A stretch of DNA of 41,237 nt from Firmicutes bacterium CAG:884 (lineage in GTDB: Bacteria; Bacillota_I; Bacilli_A; RF39; UBA660): NCBI GenBank assembly GCA_000433875.1, contig HF993342.1, forward strand, positions 29,399 through 70,635, written 5' to 3'. The notes below the pieces were generated by a model. That model was not told the DNA's origin. It worked only from the letters and a program-made list of their open reading frames with translations, and did no database searches. The number at the start of each line of letters is the position of its first letter. Position 1 is the first letter of the stretch. Shown here piece after piece: positions 23,001 through 30,716 of this stretch. A program made the translations under genes and the position numbers.

Positions 23001-23804
23001 ATGAAACAAGCACTACAAAACCTAAAAGAACTAAAACAAACAACTCTATCAATTCAAAACCTATATAATAAAATAAAAGAATCAGAACTTACATCAAATA
23101 GCAACGAAATAAAAAAATATTTAGACTATCTCCAAATAGCAAGAGAAGTAGAAAATAGCAAATATAATTCCCTAACAAAAGAAGAATTAAGAAAAATTCA
23201 AACAATCACAGAAAAACAAAACAATATAATTTATAAACGCATAGAATTTAAAGCAAACATTGAAGAAATAAACAAAACACCCAAAATAGAACCAGATACC
23301 GAACTAAGTTTATTTATTATTGAATACCAACAAAACATCCTATTTTCAGTGCTAGATGAAGAAATAAAAAATGCCCCAATCCAAATAAAATCAAAGCTAC
23401 TAGACATAAAATATTCTCGTCTTTTCTGTGATATTCTAATCGAACCATATGCTATTTTAAATAACTTCAACATGACAAACAACCATAATTATCTAATAAT
23501 CAGCGAATACACCAAAATAAAAACCAACGAAATAGTAGAATATGTAATCTATAATGACACAAAATTAATAATCAGAAATCTATTAATCCAAGAAAACTAC
23601 AACAAAGAAAAAGAAGAAATAATCATTCAATTAATCAAGCTAAAAACCAATTTCACAATACTGAATCAAGAAAGCATAACCAAAATTGAGCATTTCCTAG
23701 AAATATCAAACATAGAATCTCCATATCTAAAAGAAATCTACGAAACTATATACGACTCTAAGCAAACCAAAAGCAAACATAAAGTTAATATCATTAAAAT
23801 ATAA
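23001..23804 (+). CDS. Unknown helical protein, tandem paralogue A
   Basis: The 267-residue protein has no signal peptide, membrane helix or known motif; it is predicted all-helical and charged. It is clearly homologous to the next gene. Shared points in the same order are KKYLDYLQIAREVENSKYNSLTKEEL, a central IEPYAILNNFNMT block, and a late IQLIKLKTNFTILNQESI stretch. It has its own consensus promoter, AAAGGAG ribosome-binding site and terminator. Compared with B, copy A has a shorter acidic middle region and more isoleucine and asparagine. A cytosolic structural role is possible; function unknown. Confidence 0.7.
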   Translation: MKQALQNLKELKQTTLSIQNLYNKIKESELTSNSNEIKKYLDYLQIAREVENSKYNSLTKEELRKIQTITEKQNNIIYKRIEFKANIEEINKTPKIEPDTELSLFIIEYQQNILFSVLDEEIKNAPIQIKSKLLDIKYSRLFCDILIEPYAILNNFNMTNNHNYLIISEYTKIKTNEIVEYVIYNDTKLIIRNLLIQENYNKEKEEIIIQLIKLKTNFTILNQESITKIEHFLEISNIESPYLKEIYETIYDSKQTKSKHKVNIIKI

Positions 23805-23815
23805 CTTTATGTTTT
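23776..23815 (+). terminator. Terminator after paralogue A
   Basis: AACATAAAGTTA (23776-23787) pairs perfectly with TAACTTTATGTT (23802-23813), followed by Ts. The 5' arm and loop lie in the last codons. Confidence 0.8.
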
Positions 23816-23818
23816 AAT

Positions 23819-23846
23819 TTGACATTAATTAAAAAAAATATATAAT
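23819..23846 (+). promoter_or_regulatory. Promoter of paralogue B
   Basis: TTGACA (23819-23824) and TATAAT (23841-23846), spacing 16, the same design as the promoter of paralogue A. Confidence 0.8.
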
Positions 23847-23873
23847 AAATAACCAGTAAAGGGGAAATAAAAA

Positions 23874-24662
23874 ATGCAAGAATTAGAAAATATGCAAAAA
23901 ACAGCAGATTCAATAATGAATATATATAAAGAACTATGTGAATTAGAAATATTAAATCAAAAAAATACACCAAAATACAAGAAATATATGGAATATTTAA
24001 AAATCGCTCTAGAAGTTGAAAGTGCAAAATATCAATCATTAACAAACGAAGAATTAAAAGAACTTCAAAAAGCCGCCAAAGGCAAAAACGAAAGAATCTT
24101 TAGACAAACAGATAAATATATAGAAATAGATGATGAAGAAATAACTCAAACAGTATATCTAGCCGATCTTCAAAGAGAAAAAGAAAAATATATATTTTAT
24201 TCAATGCTCGAAGATGAAATAAACGAAAATCACAATATCAACCACATCGCCCTAAAATATCTTTTATTGTTTGCCGACACTCAAATCGAACCATACGCAG
24301 TTGAAAACGACTTCAATATGTCACACAATAACAAAGTTATAATTGAACAAAGTGTTAAAGAAATACCAGTTGATGAATTCGCAGAATATGCAAATATCGT
24401 GAAATCAAACGCAATAATTGAAGACTTACTAAGCCAAGAAACATTCGACATAGCAAAAGAAGAAGACTTAGTTCAAATATTAAAATTAAGGACAAGCTTA
24501 ACACAATTATCAACTGAATCAATTAAAAATATTCAAGCATCACTAAAAGAATATGAAAAAATAGAAGTAAACCACGAAGCACTAAATAAAATCAAAGAAG
24601 TTGTTACAAAAACAACTGAAGATAAAGAAAAATATAAATTGAAAAAATTAGTAATTTCATAA
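23874..24662 (+). CDS. Unknown helical protein, tandem paralogue B
   Basis: The 262-residue protein parallels copy A: KKYMEYLKIALEVESAKYQSLTNEEL at residues 39-64, an IEPYAVENDFNMSHNN block near 141-156, and VQILKLRTSLTQLSTESI near 201-218. It is more acidic and ends in a lysine-rich tail. There is no signal peptide or membrane segment. The pair probably arose by duplication of a unit that included promoter and terminator, since both flanks match in design. I do not recognise the family. Confidence 0.7.
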   Translation: MQELENMQKTADSIMNIYKELCELEILNQKNTPKYKKYMEYLKIALEVESAKYQSLTNEELKELQKAAKGKNERIFRQTDKYIEIDDEEITQTVYLADLQREKEKYIFYSMLEDEINENHNINHIALKYLLLFADTQIEPYAVENDFNMSHNNKVIIEQSVKEIPVDEFAEYANIVKSNAIIEDLLSQETFDIAKEEDLVQILKLRTSLTQLSTESIKNIQASLKEYEKIEVNHEALNKIKEVVTKTTEDKEKYKLKKLVIS

Positions 24663-24693
24663 GCATAGCATAAAAACAAGCATCAAACCACTA

Positions 24694-24727
24694 AAACATA
24701 AAGACAAAAACAATCTTTATGTTTTTT
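24694..24727 (+). terminator. Terminator after paralogue B
   Basis: AAACATAAAGA (24694-24704) pairs perfectly with TCTTTATGTTT (24714-24724) and ends in six Ts. Its arms closely resemble those of the terminator after paralogue A. Confidence 0.88.
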
Positions 24728-24736
24728 AATATAACC

Positions 24737-24765
24737 TTGAAAAATTAATAAAACTTATGTATAAT
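24737..24765 (+). promoter_or_regulatory. Promoter of the peptidoglycan operon
   Basis: TTGAAA (24737-24742) and TATAAT (24760-24765), spacing 17, lie 17 bases before the alr start codon. Confidence 0.8.
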
Positions 24766-24781
24766 GATAATGGTGATAAAA

Positions 24782-25939
24782 ATGTACAGAAACACATATG
24801 TTGAAATAGATTTAAACACAGTAAAACAAAATGTAAAAAATATAATAAAAAATTACAATTATAAATACTATATAGGTGTAGTAAAAGGAAACGCCTATGG
24901 CCACGGTTATGGCATAATCAAAACCCTAATACAAAATGGCATAAACTATCTCGCAGTCGCAAACCTAGAAGAAGCCTTAAAAATAAGAGAAATAGATAAA
25001 AATATCGGTATTCTTTGCCTAGAACCAATAGACAAAAAATACCTAACCATCTGTGCGAATGCAAACATCGCAATCTGTCTTCCAAATCTAGATTACTATA
25101 GCGAAATAAAAAACATAAAAGAAAACCTAAAAGTTCACCTTAAACTAGACACCGGAATGAAAAGACTAGGATTTGACAAAAAAGAAGATGTTGACTACTT
25201 CTATAATGACATCAAAAACCATAAAAATCTTTATCTAGAAGGAATCTTTACACACTTTGCAACAAGCGGAGAATATGATAAAAACTATGATAACCAAGTA
25301 TCAAAATTTGAAGAATTAACATCCTCAATTGACCTAAACAAGATTGATATGGTTCACATAGACAGAAGCGTAACAATGTGTAAACACAAAAAATTGCCAT
25401 ACACAAACGGCGTAAGACTAGGTATCATCCTTTATGGCTTTGAAGTAATGCACAAAGAAGAAAATACCCTTAGAAATAAACTAAGAAGAATCAAATGGAA
25501 TTACCTAAGAAAAAAAGAAAACATCAGCGCGACTTCTCCCTATGAATACATCGCCCTAAAACCATCATTCAAACTAATAAGTGAAGTCTTTATGGTAAGG
25601 AATGTAAAAAAAGGTGACTATGTCGGTTATGGAACAATCTACAAAGCCGACCACGATATGAAAGTCGCAATTGTTGACATTGGCTACGCAGACGGCATCA
25701 GCAAAAGAAGATATGGATCAAAAATGGAAATAAACGGAAAACTATACAATATAATAGGTGACATATGTATGGGAATGACCTTCCTAGAAGTAGATGAAAC
25801 TGTAAAAGCTCACGACAAAGTAATCGTAATCGGTGACAAAGTAAGCATAAAATATGTAGCATCACACATCCATACAAGCATCTATGAAGTAATGTTAATG
25901 ATAGATAGCAATATAGAAAGAAGGTATATTAATGAATAA
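24782..25939 (+). CDS. alr: Alanine racemase-family PLP enzyme
   Basis: I start at ATG 24782 (GGTGAT ribosome-binding site); three upstream in-frame codons from 24764 overlap the promoter. The 385-residue protein has the PLP lysine Lys35 in VVKGNAYGHG, the barrel motifs KLDTGMKRLGF and GIFTHFATSGE, GVRLGIILYGFE, and the C-terminal catalytic tyrosine region YVGYGTIYKADHD with IVDIGYADG. The usual ICMDM motif reads ICMGM. It makes D-alanine from L-alanine. Because the next gene looks like a D-amino-acid ligase, a role in supplying that substrate is possible. Its stop overlaps the next start. Confidence 0.9.
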   Translation: MYRNTYVEIDLNTVKQNVKNIIKNYNYKYYIGVVKGNAYGHGYGIIKTLIQNGINYLAVANLEEALKIREIDKNIGILCLEPIDKKYLTICANANIAICLPNLDYYSEIKNIKENLKVHLKLDTGMKRLGFDKKEDVDYFYNDIKNHKNLYLEGIFTHFATSGEYDKNYDNQVSKFEELTSSIDLNKIDMVHIDRSVTMCKHKKLPYTNGVRLGIILYGFEVMHKEENTLRNKLRRIKWNYLRKKENISATSPYEYIALKPSFKLISEVFMVRNVKKGDYVGYGTIYKADHDMKVAIVDIGYADGISKRRYGSKMEINGKLYNIIGDICMGMTFLEVDETVKAHDKVIVIGDKVSIKYVASHIHTSIYEVMLMIDSNIERRYINE

Positions 25940-27137
25940 AATACTATTACTTGGATCTGACATAAACGTATATTATATGGCAAGATGTTATTATGAACTA
26001 TATCATACAAAAGCAGATGTATTAGGAAAAGAAGAAATGCGCTTCACAAAAGGATCAAACATTATAAATATATCTTATAATGAAAAACTAAGACAAAAAG
26101 ATGCCTTTCTAAAAATACTAATTGACTACTATAAAGAACACTATACAAATGAAAAAGTATTATTAGTACCCTGCCATGATGTATATGTTAGACTAGTAGT
26201 CGAAAATGCAGACGAACTAAAAAAATATTATACATTTAATACACCAAACGAAAAAATAATGGATAGTTTCCTTGTAAAAGAAAAGTTTTATGAAACATAT
26301 AAAAATAGTACACTTGACTTTCCGCAAACATACTTTTATGATGTAACTAAAACCCTAAACATACCAGAAAACTTTAAGTACCCATTAATACTAAAACCAG
26401 GCGACGGCTTATTATACTATAGACATCACTTCGAAAACCAAGCCAAAGTCTATAGACTAAACACCAAAGAAGAATTAGAAGAAGTCGTAAACCAAATCAA
26501 AAAATCAGGCTATGACGGAAATCTAATAATACAAGAATATATACCAGGCGATGACACCAATCTCTTTGATAGCGTTTTCTACGTAAATACCAAAGGAAAA
26601 GCATGCCTAGCATCATTCGCTCAAATCGGCCTTCAAGAACACGGACCAACAGCACTAGGCAACTGCACGGTCTTAATAAACAACTATAACCAGTATGGAA
26701 AAACAAAAGAAACAGTCGAAAAACTAAAGAATTTTCTAGAAGGAATAGGTTATACTGGCTTTGCCGAATTTGATTTAAAATACGATCCAAGAGATCAAAA
26801 ATTTAAAGTATTAGAAATTAACCCAAGACAAGCAAGAAGTAGCTATTATCTATGTGCTTGCGGGTATAATCTCGTAAAATATCTAATGGAAGATCTATTT
26901 GAAAACAAAGAACATAAATTTGAATTCATAAAAAAAGAGATCCTATTATCAATGGTTCCAAAATGTGTAATCAAATCAGAAATAAAAAATGAAGAATATA
27001 AAAAGAAAGCACTAGAACTATATAGTAAACGAACTGATCCCCTAACATATAAAGAAGATAAAGGATTAGAACATAGAATATATTTACAGTTAAGAAAAAT
27101 ACAATATATAAAAAAATATAGAAAATATAAGTGGTGA
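25932..27137 (+). CDS. ATP-grasp ligase resembling D-aspartate ligase (peptidoglycan branch)
   Basis: The 401-residue protein has an N-terminal Rossmann-like part (ILLLGSDINVYYMARCYYE) and an ATP-grasp core: PLILKPGDGLLYYRHHFE, NLIIQEYIPGDDTN, then the metal-binding end GYTGFAEFDLKYDPRDQKFKVLEINPRQARSSYY. The order and wording closely match the enzyme class that adds D-aspartate to the lysine side chain of peptidoglycan precursors in enterococci and lactococci. Position between a racemase and an asparagine synthetase-like gene fits, since D-aspartate branches are amidated by AsnH-type enzymes. The substrate is not proven; an L- or other D-amino acid is possible. Confidence 0.68.
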   Translation: MNKILLLGSDINVYYMARCYYELYHTKADVLGKEEMRFTKGSNIINISYNEKLRQKDAFLKILIDYYKEHYTNEKVLLVPCHDVYVRLVVENADELKKYYTFNTPNEKIMDSFLVKEKFYETYKNSTLDFPQTYFYDVTKTLNIPENFKYPLILKPGDGLLYYRHHFENQAKVYRLNTKEELEEVVNQIKKSGYDGNLIIQEYIPGDDTNLFDSVFYVNTKGKACLASFAQIGLQEHGPTALGNCTVLINNYNQYGKTKETVEKLKNFLEGIGYTGFAEFDLKYDPRDQKFKVLEINPRQARSSYYLCACGYNLVKYLMEDLFENKEHKFEFIKKEILLSMVPKCVIKSEIKNEEYKKKALELYSKRTDPLTYKEDKGLEHRIYLQLRKIQYIKKYRKYKW

Positions 27138-27140
27138 AAT

Positions 27141-28979
27141 ATGTGTGGATTTACAGGATTTATAAATAAAAAAAATAAAAAAGAAAAAGAAAAAATAATT
27201 AAAGATATGAATGATACAATTATTCATAGAGGGCCCGATGGTGAAGGTTATTATGTAGATGACAACATCGCAATGGGCTTTAGAAGACTATCAATCATTG
27301 ATCTAAAAGGTGGCGATCAACCCCTATATAACGAAAATAAAGACCTTGTTATCAACTTCAATGGTGAAATATACAATTTCCAAGAATTAAAAGAAGAATT
27401 AATAAAATGTGGTCATAAGTTTAAAACAAAATCAGATACCGAAGTAATAATACACGGCTATGAAGAATATGGCTATGACATAGTAAACAAACTAAGAGGA
27501 ATGTTTGCATTCGTAATATGGGATATAAAAAATGAAAAACTATTCGGAGCAAGAGACTATTTTGGAATAAAACCATTCTATTATTATCTAAATGAAGACA
27601 AATTTATATATGGTTCAGAAATAAAAAGTTTTATAAAATGCCCTGAATTTGAAAAAGAAATGAATAAAGAAGCCCTAAAAAACTATTTAGTATTTCAATA
27701 TTCACCCCTAGAAGAAACATTTTTTAAAAATGTCTATAAACTAATGCCAGGTCATTACTTTGTATATGAAAATGGCAAAATGGAAAAACATAAATATTTC
27801 CAAATTGAATATAAAAATGATAATAACAACCTAGAAAATATTATAGATGGTATAAACGATATAATGAAAGACAGTATTGAACATCACAAAATAAGTGATG
27901 TTGAAGTAGGATCGTTCCTATCAAGTGGTGTCGACTCAAGTTATATTGTCAGTAATGCAAATGTAAGCAAAACATATACCGTTGGCTTTGAAGGCGAAGG
28001 CGGATTTAATGAAATAAATGATGCAAAAGACCTATCAAACTTACTCGGAATTGAAAACACAAACGAATTAATAACGCCAGAAATGTTTTTTGATGCCGTA
28101 CCTAAAGTACAATACTACTCAGATGAACCCCACGCCAATTTATCAGCCGTACCACTATACTATTTAGCACGCCTAGCATCCCGTGATGTAAAAGTCGTTC
28201 TATCAGGCGAAGGCGCAGATGAATTGTTTGGCGGATACTTCTTATATGATGTACCAAAAGAATATACAAAATATAATAAAGTACCATTCGGAATAAGACA
28301 CCTAGTCAAAAATCTCGTATGTCATCTACCTAACTTTAAAGGAAAACACTTTCTAATAGAAGCTGGATCAAAAATAGAAGACAAATATATTGGACAAGCT
28401 TTTATTATGAATAATGATGAAGCAAACGATATCCTAACAGATGAATACAAATCAAATTTAAGATATCAAGACATAACAAAACAAAAATATGAAGATGTAA
28501 AAGATAAAGATGAAGTTCTTAAAAAAATGTATTTAGATATGAACTTTTGGCTTCCATCAGACATTCTCTTAAAAGCTGACAAAATGACAATGGCATCATC
28601 CCTAGAACTACGCGTTCCATTTCTAGATAAAGAAGTATTTGAATATAGTACCCATATAGGAGTACCATATATAGTAAATAATCATACAACAAAATATGCC
28701 TTTAGAAAAGCAGCTGAAAAAACAGTACCAAGAGAATGGTCTACAAGACCAAAACTAGGCTTCCTAGTACCATTTAAGAATTGGTTAAAAGAAGATAAAT
28801 ACTATAACATCGTAAAAAATGTATTTAATAAAGATACAGCAAGTGAATTTTTTGACATAAAAAAAATAAACAAATTATTAGATGACCATCATAACGGAAA
28901 ATGGAATAATGCCAGAAAAATATATACAATTTATACATTTCTAGTATGGTATAACATCTATTTTGGAGAGATAAAATGA
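27141..28979 (+). CDS. asnB: Asparagine synthetase-type glutamine amidotransferase (AsnB/AsnH-like)
   Basis: The 612-residue protein begins MCGFTGF with Cys2 as the class II glutaminase nucleophile, followed by RGPDGEG, NFNGEIYN and a C-terminal synthetase domain with the ATP pyrophosphatase loop SSGVDSSY and the GEGADELFGGY motif. It transfers ammonia from glutamine to an aspartyl carboxylate. In this operon it may amidate a peptidoglycan-linked D-aspartate, as AsnH does in lactococci, rather than make free asparagine. It starts three bases after the ligase stop with GGTG as ribosome-binding site and overlaps the MurE-type gene by ATGA. Confidence 0.88.
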   Translation: MCGFTGFINKKNKKEKEKIIKDMNDTIIHRGPDGEGYYVDDNIAMGFRRLSIIDLKGGDQPLYNENKDLVINFNGEIYNFQELKEELIKCGHKFKTKSDTEVIIHGYEEYGYDIVNKLRGMFAFVIWDIKNEKLFGARDYFGIKPFYYYLNEDKFIYGSEIKSFIKCPEFEKEMNKEALKNYLVFQYSPLEETFFKNVYKLMPGHYFVYENGKMEKHKYFQIEYKNDNNNLENIIDGINDIMKDSIEHHKISDVEVGSFLSSGVDSSYIVSNANVSKTYTVGFEGEGGFNEINDAKDLSNLLGIENTNELITPEMFFDAVPKVQYYSDEPHANLSAVPLYYLARLASRDVKVVLSGEGADELFGGYFLYDVPKEYTKYNKVPFGIRHLVKNLVCHLPNFKGKHFLIEAGSKIEDKYIGQAFIMNNDEANDILTDEYKSNLRYQDITKQKYEDVKDKDEVLKKMYLDMNFWLPSDILLKADKMTMASSLELRVPFLDKEVFEYSTHIGVPYIVNNHTTKYAFRKAAEKTVPREWSTRPKLGFLVPFKNWLKEDKYYNIVKNVFNKDTASEFFDIKKINKLLDDHHNGKWNNARKIYTIYTFLVWYNIYFGEIK

Positions 28980-30421
28980 AAAATATAAATGAATTAATAG
29001 ATACAAATCTAAATATAGAAATTAATAACCTAAGTGATAATTCGAAACAAATAGAACAAAATGGACTATTCTTTGCAATCAAAGGAATAAAATCAGATGG
29101 CAACAATTATGTTAATGATGCTGTAAAAAATGGAGCAGTTGCAATTGTAACCGAAGAAGACATTGAAACAACTGTACCAGTAATAAAAGTAAAAGATGCA
29201 CAGTATGCCTATAATAATGCTTTAAACATATTTTTTGATAATCCCTTAGATAAACTAAAAGTAATCTCTGTAACAGGAACAGACGGAAAAACAACCGTAG
29301 CTGAAATAATTTATCAACTATTAAATAACTATGCTCACGCAGGTTATATAGGAACAAACGGAATAAAATACAAAAAGTTTAAAATGGAAAATGATCATAC
29401 AACACCAATGCCCTATGAACTATTTAAAGCCTTTAGTGAGTTTAGAAATTTAGGATGCAACTATGTAGCAATGGAATCATCATCTGAAAGATTATATACA
29501 AGAAAATTAGATTGCATTAATTTTGATGTTGCAATCTTCACAAATCTAACAAGAGATCATTTAGATACCCATAAAACAATGGAAAACTATGCCCTAGCAA
29601 AAGCAATAAGCTTTGAACAACTAAAAAAAGAAGGTTTAGGAATAGTTAACTATGATGATGCTTATAAAGAATATTTTATAGATAAATGTAACGGAAAATG
29701 CCTAACATATTCACTATCAAATTCTAATGCAGATATTTATGCAAGTAATATCTTAATAAGATATAATCGCCTAGAATTCGATATCAACGGAATATATGGA
29801 CATCATCACATAATATCTCACATATCAGGCGAATACAATGTATATAACCTAATGTGTGCAATTCTATGTTTGAAACACTTTGGTTATGACATTAAAAGTA
29901 TAATTCGTTTCATTGCCTTAATAAAACCAATTGATGCAAGACAGTGTCTTCTAAAAACAAACTTTGGCTTTAATATAATGATTGACTATGCTCATACAGC
30001 AAATGCTTTTAGAAACCTTTATAAATATATGAAAAATAATATATCAGGTAGAACAATTATCGTTGTTGGTGCCGGCGGATCAAGAGATAAACAAAGAATG
30101 ATAGATATGGCAAATATCTGCACTGAAACAGCAGATTACTCATACTTTACAATTGAAGATGCAAGATATGATGATCCAAACGAACTATTAAAAGAAATGG
30201 TAAGTGAAGTAAAAAAAGATAACTATGAACTAGAAGTAAATAGGGATGAAGCAATAAAAAAAGCCCTTAACAACGCCAAACCAGGAGATATGGTCTTTGT
30301 ATTAGGTAAAGGCTTTGAAAAATACCAAGTAACAAATGGTAAGAATGTTTCAAGACCAAATGATCTAGAATCGTGCAAAAAAATATTAAAACAAATGGAA
30401 AAAGAAAAAGTTTCTCATTAA
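28976..30421 (+). CDS. murE: MurE-type UDP-MurNAc-tripeptide ligase
   Basis: The 481-residue protein has the Mur ligase layout: UDP-binding N-terminal domain (DNSKQIEQNGLFFAIKG), the ATP loop VTGTDGKTT at residues 99-107, NLTRDHLDTHKTMENY, and the C-terminal YAHTANAF. It adds the third amino acid to UDP-MurNAc-L-Ala-D-Glu. The position corresponding to the diaminopimelate-recognising DNPR reads EDARYDDP, so specificity for meso-DAP is not evident; lysine, ornithine or another diamino acid should be considered. It is the last gene of the operon, ending at a terminator. Confidence 0.85.
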   Translation: MKNINELIDTNLNIEINNLSDNSKQIEQNGLFFAIKGIKSDGNNYVNDAVKNGAVAIVTEEDIETTVPVIKVKDAQYAYNNALNIFFDNPLDKLKVISVTGTDGKTTVAEIIYQLLNNYAHAGYIGTNGIKYKKFKMENDHTTPMPYELFKAFSEFRNLGCNYVAMESSSERLYTRKLDCINFDVAIFTNLTRDHLDTHKTMENYALAKAISFEQLKKEGLGIVNYDDAYKEYFIDKCNGKCLTYSLSNSNADIYASNILIRYNRLEFDINGIYGHHHIISHISGEYNVYNLMCAILCLKHFGYDIKSIIRFIALIKPIDARQCLLKTNFGFNIMIDYAHTANAFRNLYKYMKNNISGRTIIVVGAGGSRDKQRMIDMANICTETADYSYFTIEDARYDDPNELLKEMVSEVKKDNYELEVNRDEAIKKALNNAKPGDMVFVLGKGFEKYQVTNGKNVSRPNDLESCKKILKQMEKEKVSH

Positions 30422-30430
30422 TAAAACAAG

Positions 30431-30456
30431 CAGTTAAAAAAATTAACTGTTTTTTT
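30431..30456 (+). terminator. Terminator ending the peptidoglycan operon
   Basis: CAGTTAA (30431-30437) pairs with TTAACTG (30443-30449) and is followed by seven Ts. Confidence 0.88.
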
Positions 30457-30486
30457 AACTAAAATACATAGTTTTATAAAAAATAA

Positions 30487-30516
30487 TTGACAAACAACTA
30501 AATTATATGATATATT
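30487..30516 (+). promoter_or_regulatory. Promoter of the leader ORF / ABC exporter unit
   Basis: TTGACA (30487-30492) and TATATT (30511-30516), spacing 18, directly after the preceding terminator. Confidence 0.75.
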
Positions 30517-30549
30517 GAGGCTGAATTTAAAGAGAAAGGAGTGGAAATC

Positions 30550-30645
30550 ATGGTAATTTTAAAAGATAATTTAAATGTTTTTAATAATGGTAAAATAGTT
30601 TTTGGTATAAATGGAGACTTATTATGTTTTCCATTCGCTTTGTAA
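30550..30645 (+). CDS. 31-residue leader peptide upstream of ABC exporter
   Basis: A strong AAAGGAG ribosome-binding site, spaced eight bases, precedes this ATG. The 31-residue product starts MVILKDNLNVF and ends LLCFPFAL. It has no signal peptide and one cysteine. It sits between a dedicated promoter and a terminator that directly precedes the exporter gene. Bases 30581-30591 (codons 11-14, Phe-Asn-Asn-Gly) are perfectly complementary to 30680-30690 in that terminator. Most likely it is a regulatory leader whose translation controls exporter expression, as for bmrB-bmrCD. A secreted or modified signalling peptide exported by the neighbour is the alternative. Confidence 0.72.
   Translation: MVILKDNLNVFNNGKIVFGINGDLLCFPFAL
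30581..30591 (+). promoter_or_regulatory. Antiterminator segment within the leader ORF
   Basis: TTAATAATGGT is the exact reverse complement of ACCATTATTAA at 30680-30690, which comprises the loop and first bases of the 3' arm of the terminator. Pairing of the two would prevent the terminator from forming. Confidence 0.6.
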
Positions 30646-30669
30646 TATAAACTAAAAATAAAAATTAAT

Positions 30670-30699
30670 AAACTACTTAACCATTATTAAGTAGTTTTT
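30670..30699 (+). terminator. Attenuator terminator before the ABC exporter
   Basis: AAACTACTTAA (30670-30680) pairs perfectly with TTAAGTAGTTT (30687-30697), with five Ts, ending only 17 bases before the exporter start. It would limit readthrough from the leader promoter unless the antiterminator forms. Confidence 0.8.
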
Positions 30700-30716
30700 G
30701 TTTGGAGGTAGAAATA

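Noticed and set aside
30550..30645. AgrD-type quorum peptide
   Set aside because: The peptide lacks the amphipathic leader and acidic tail, and no AgrB or histidine kinase gene is nearby.
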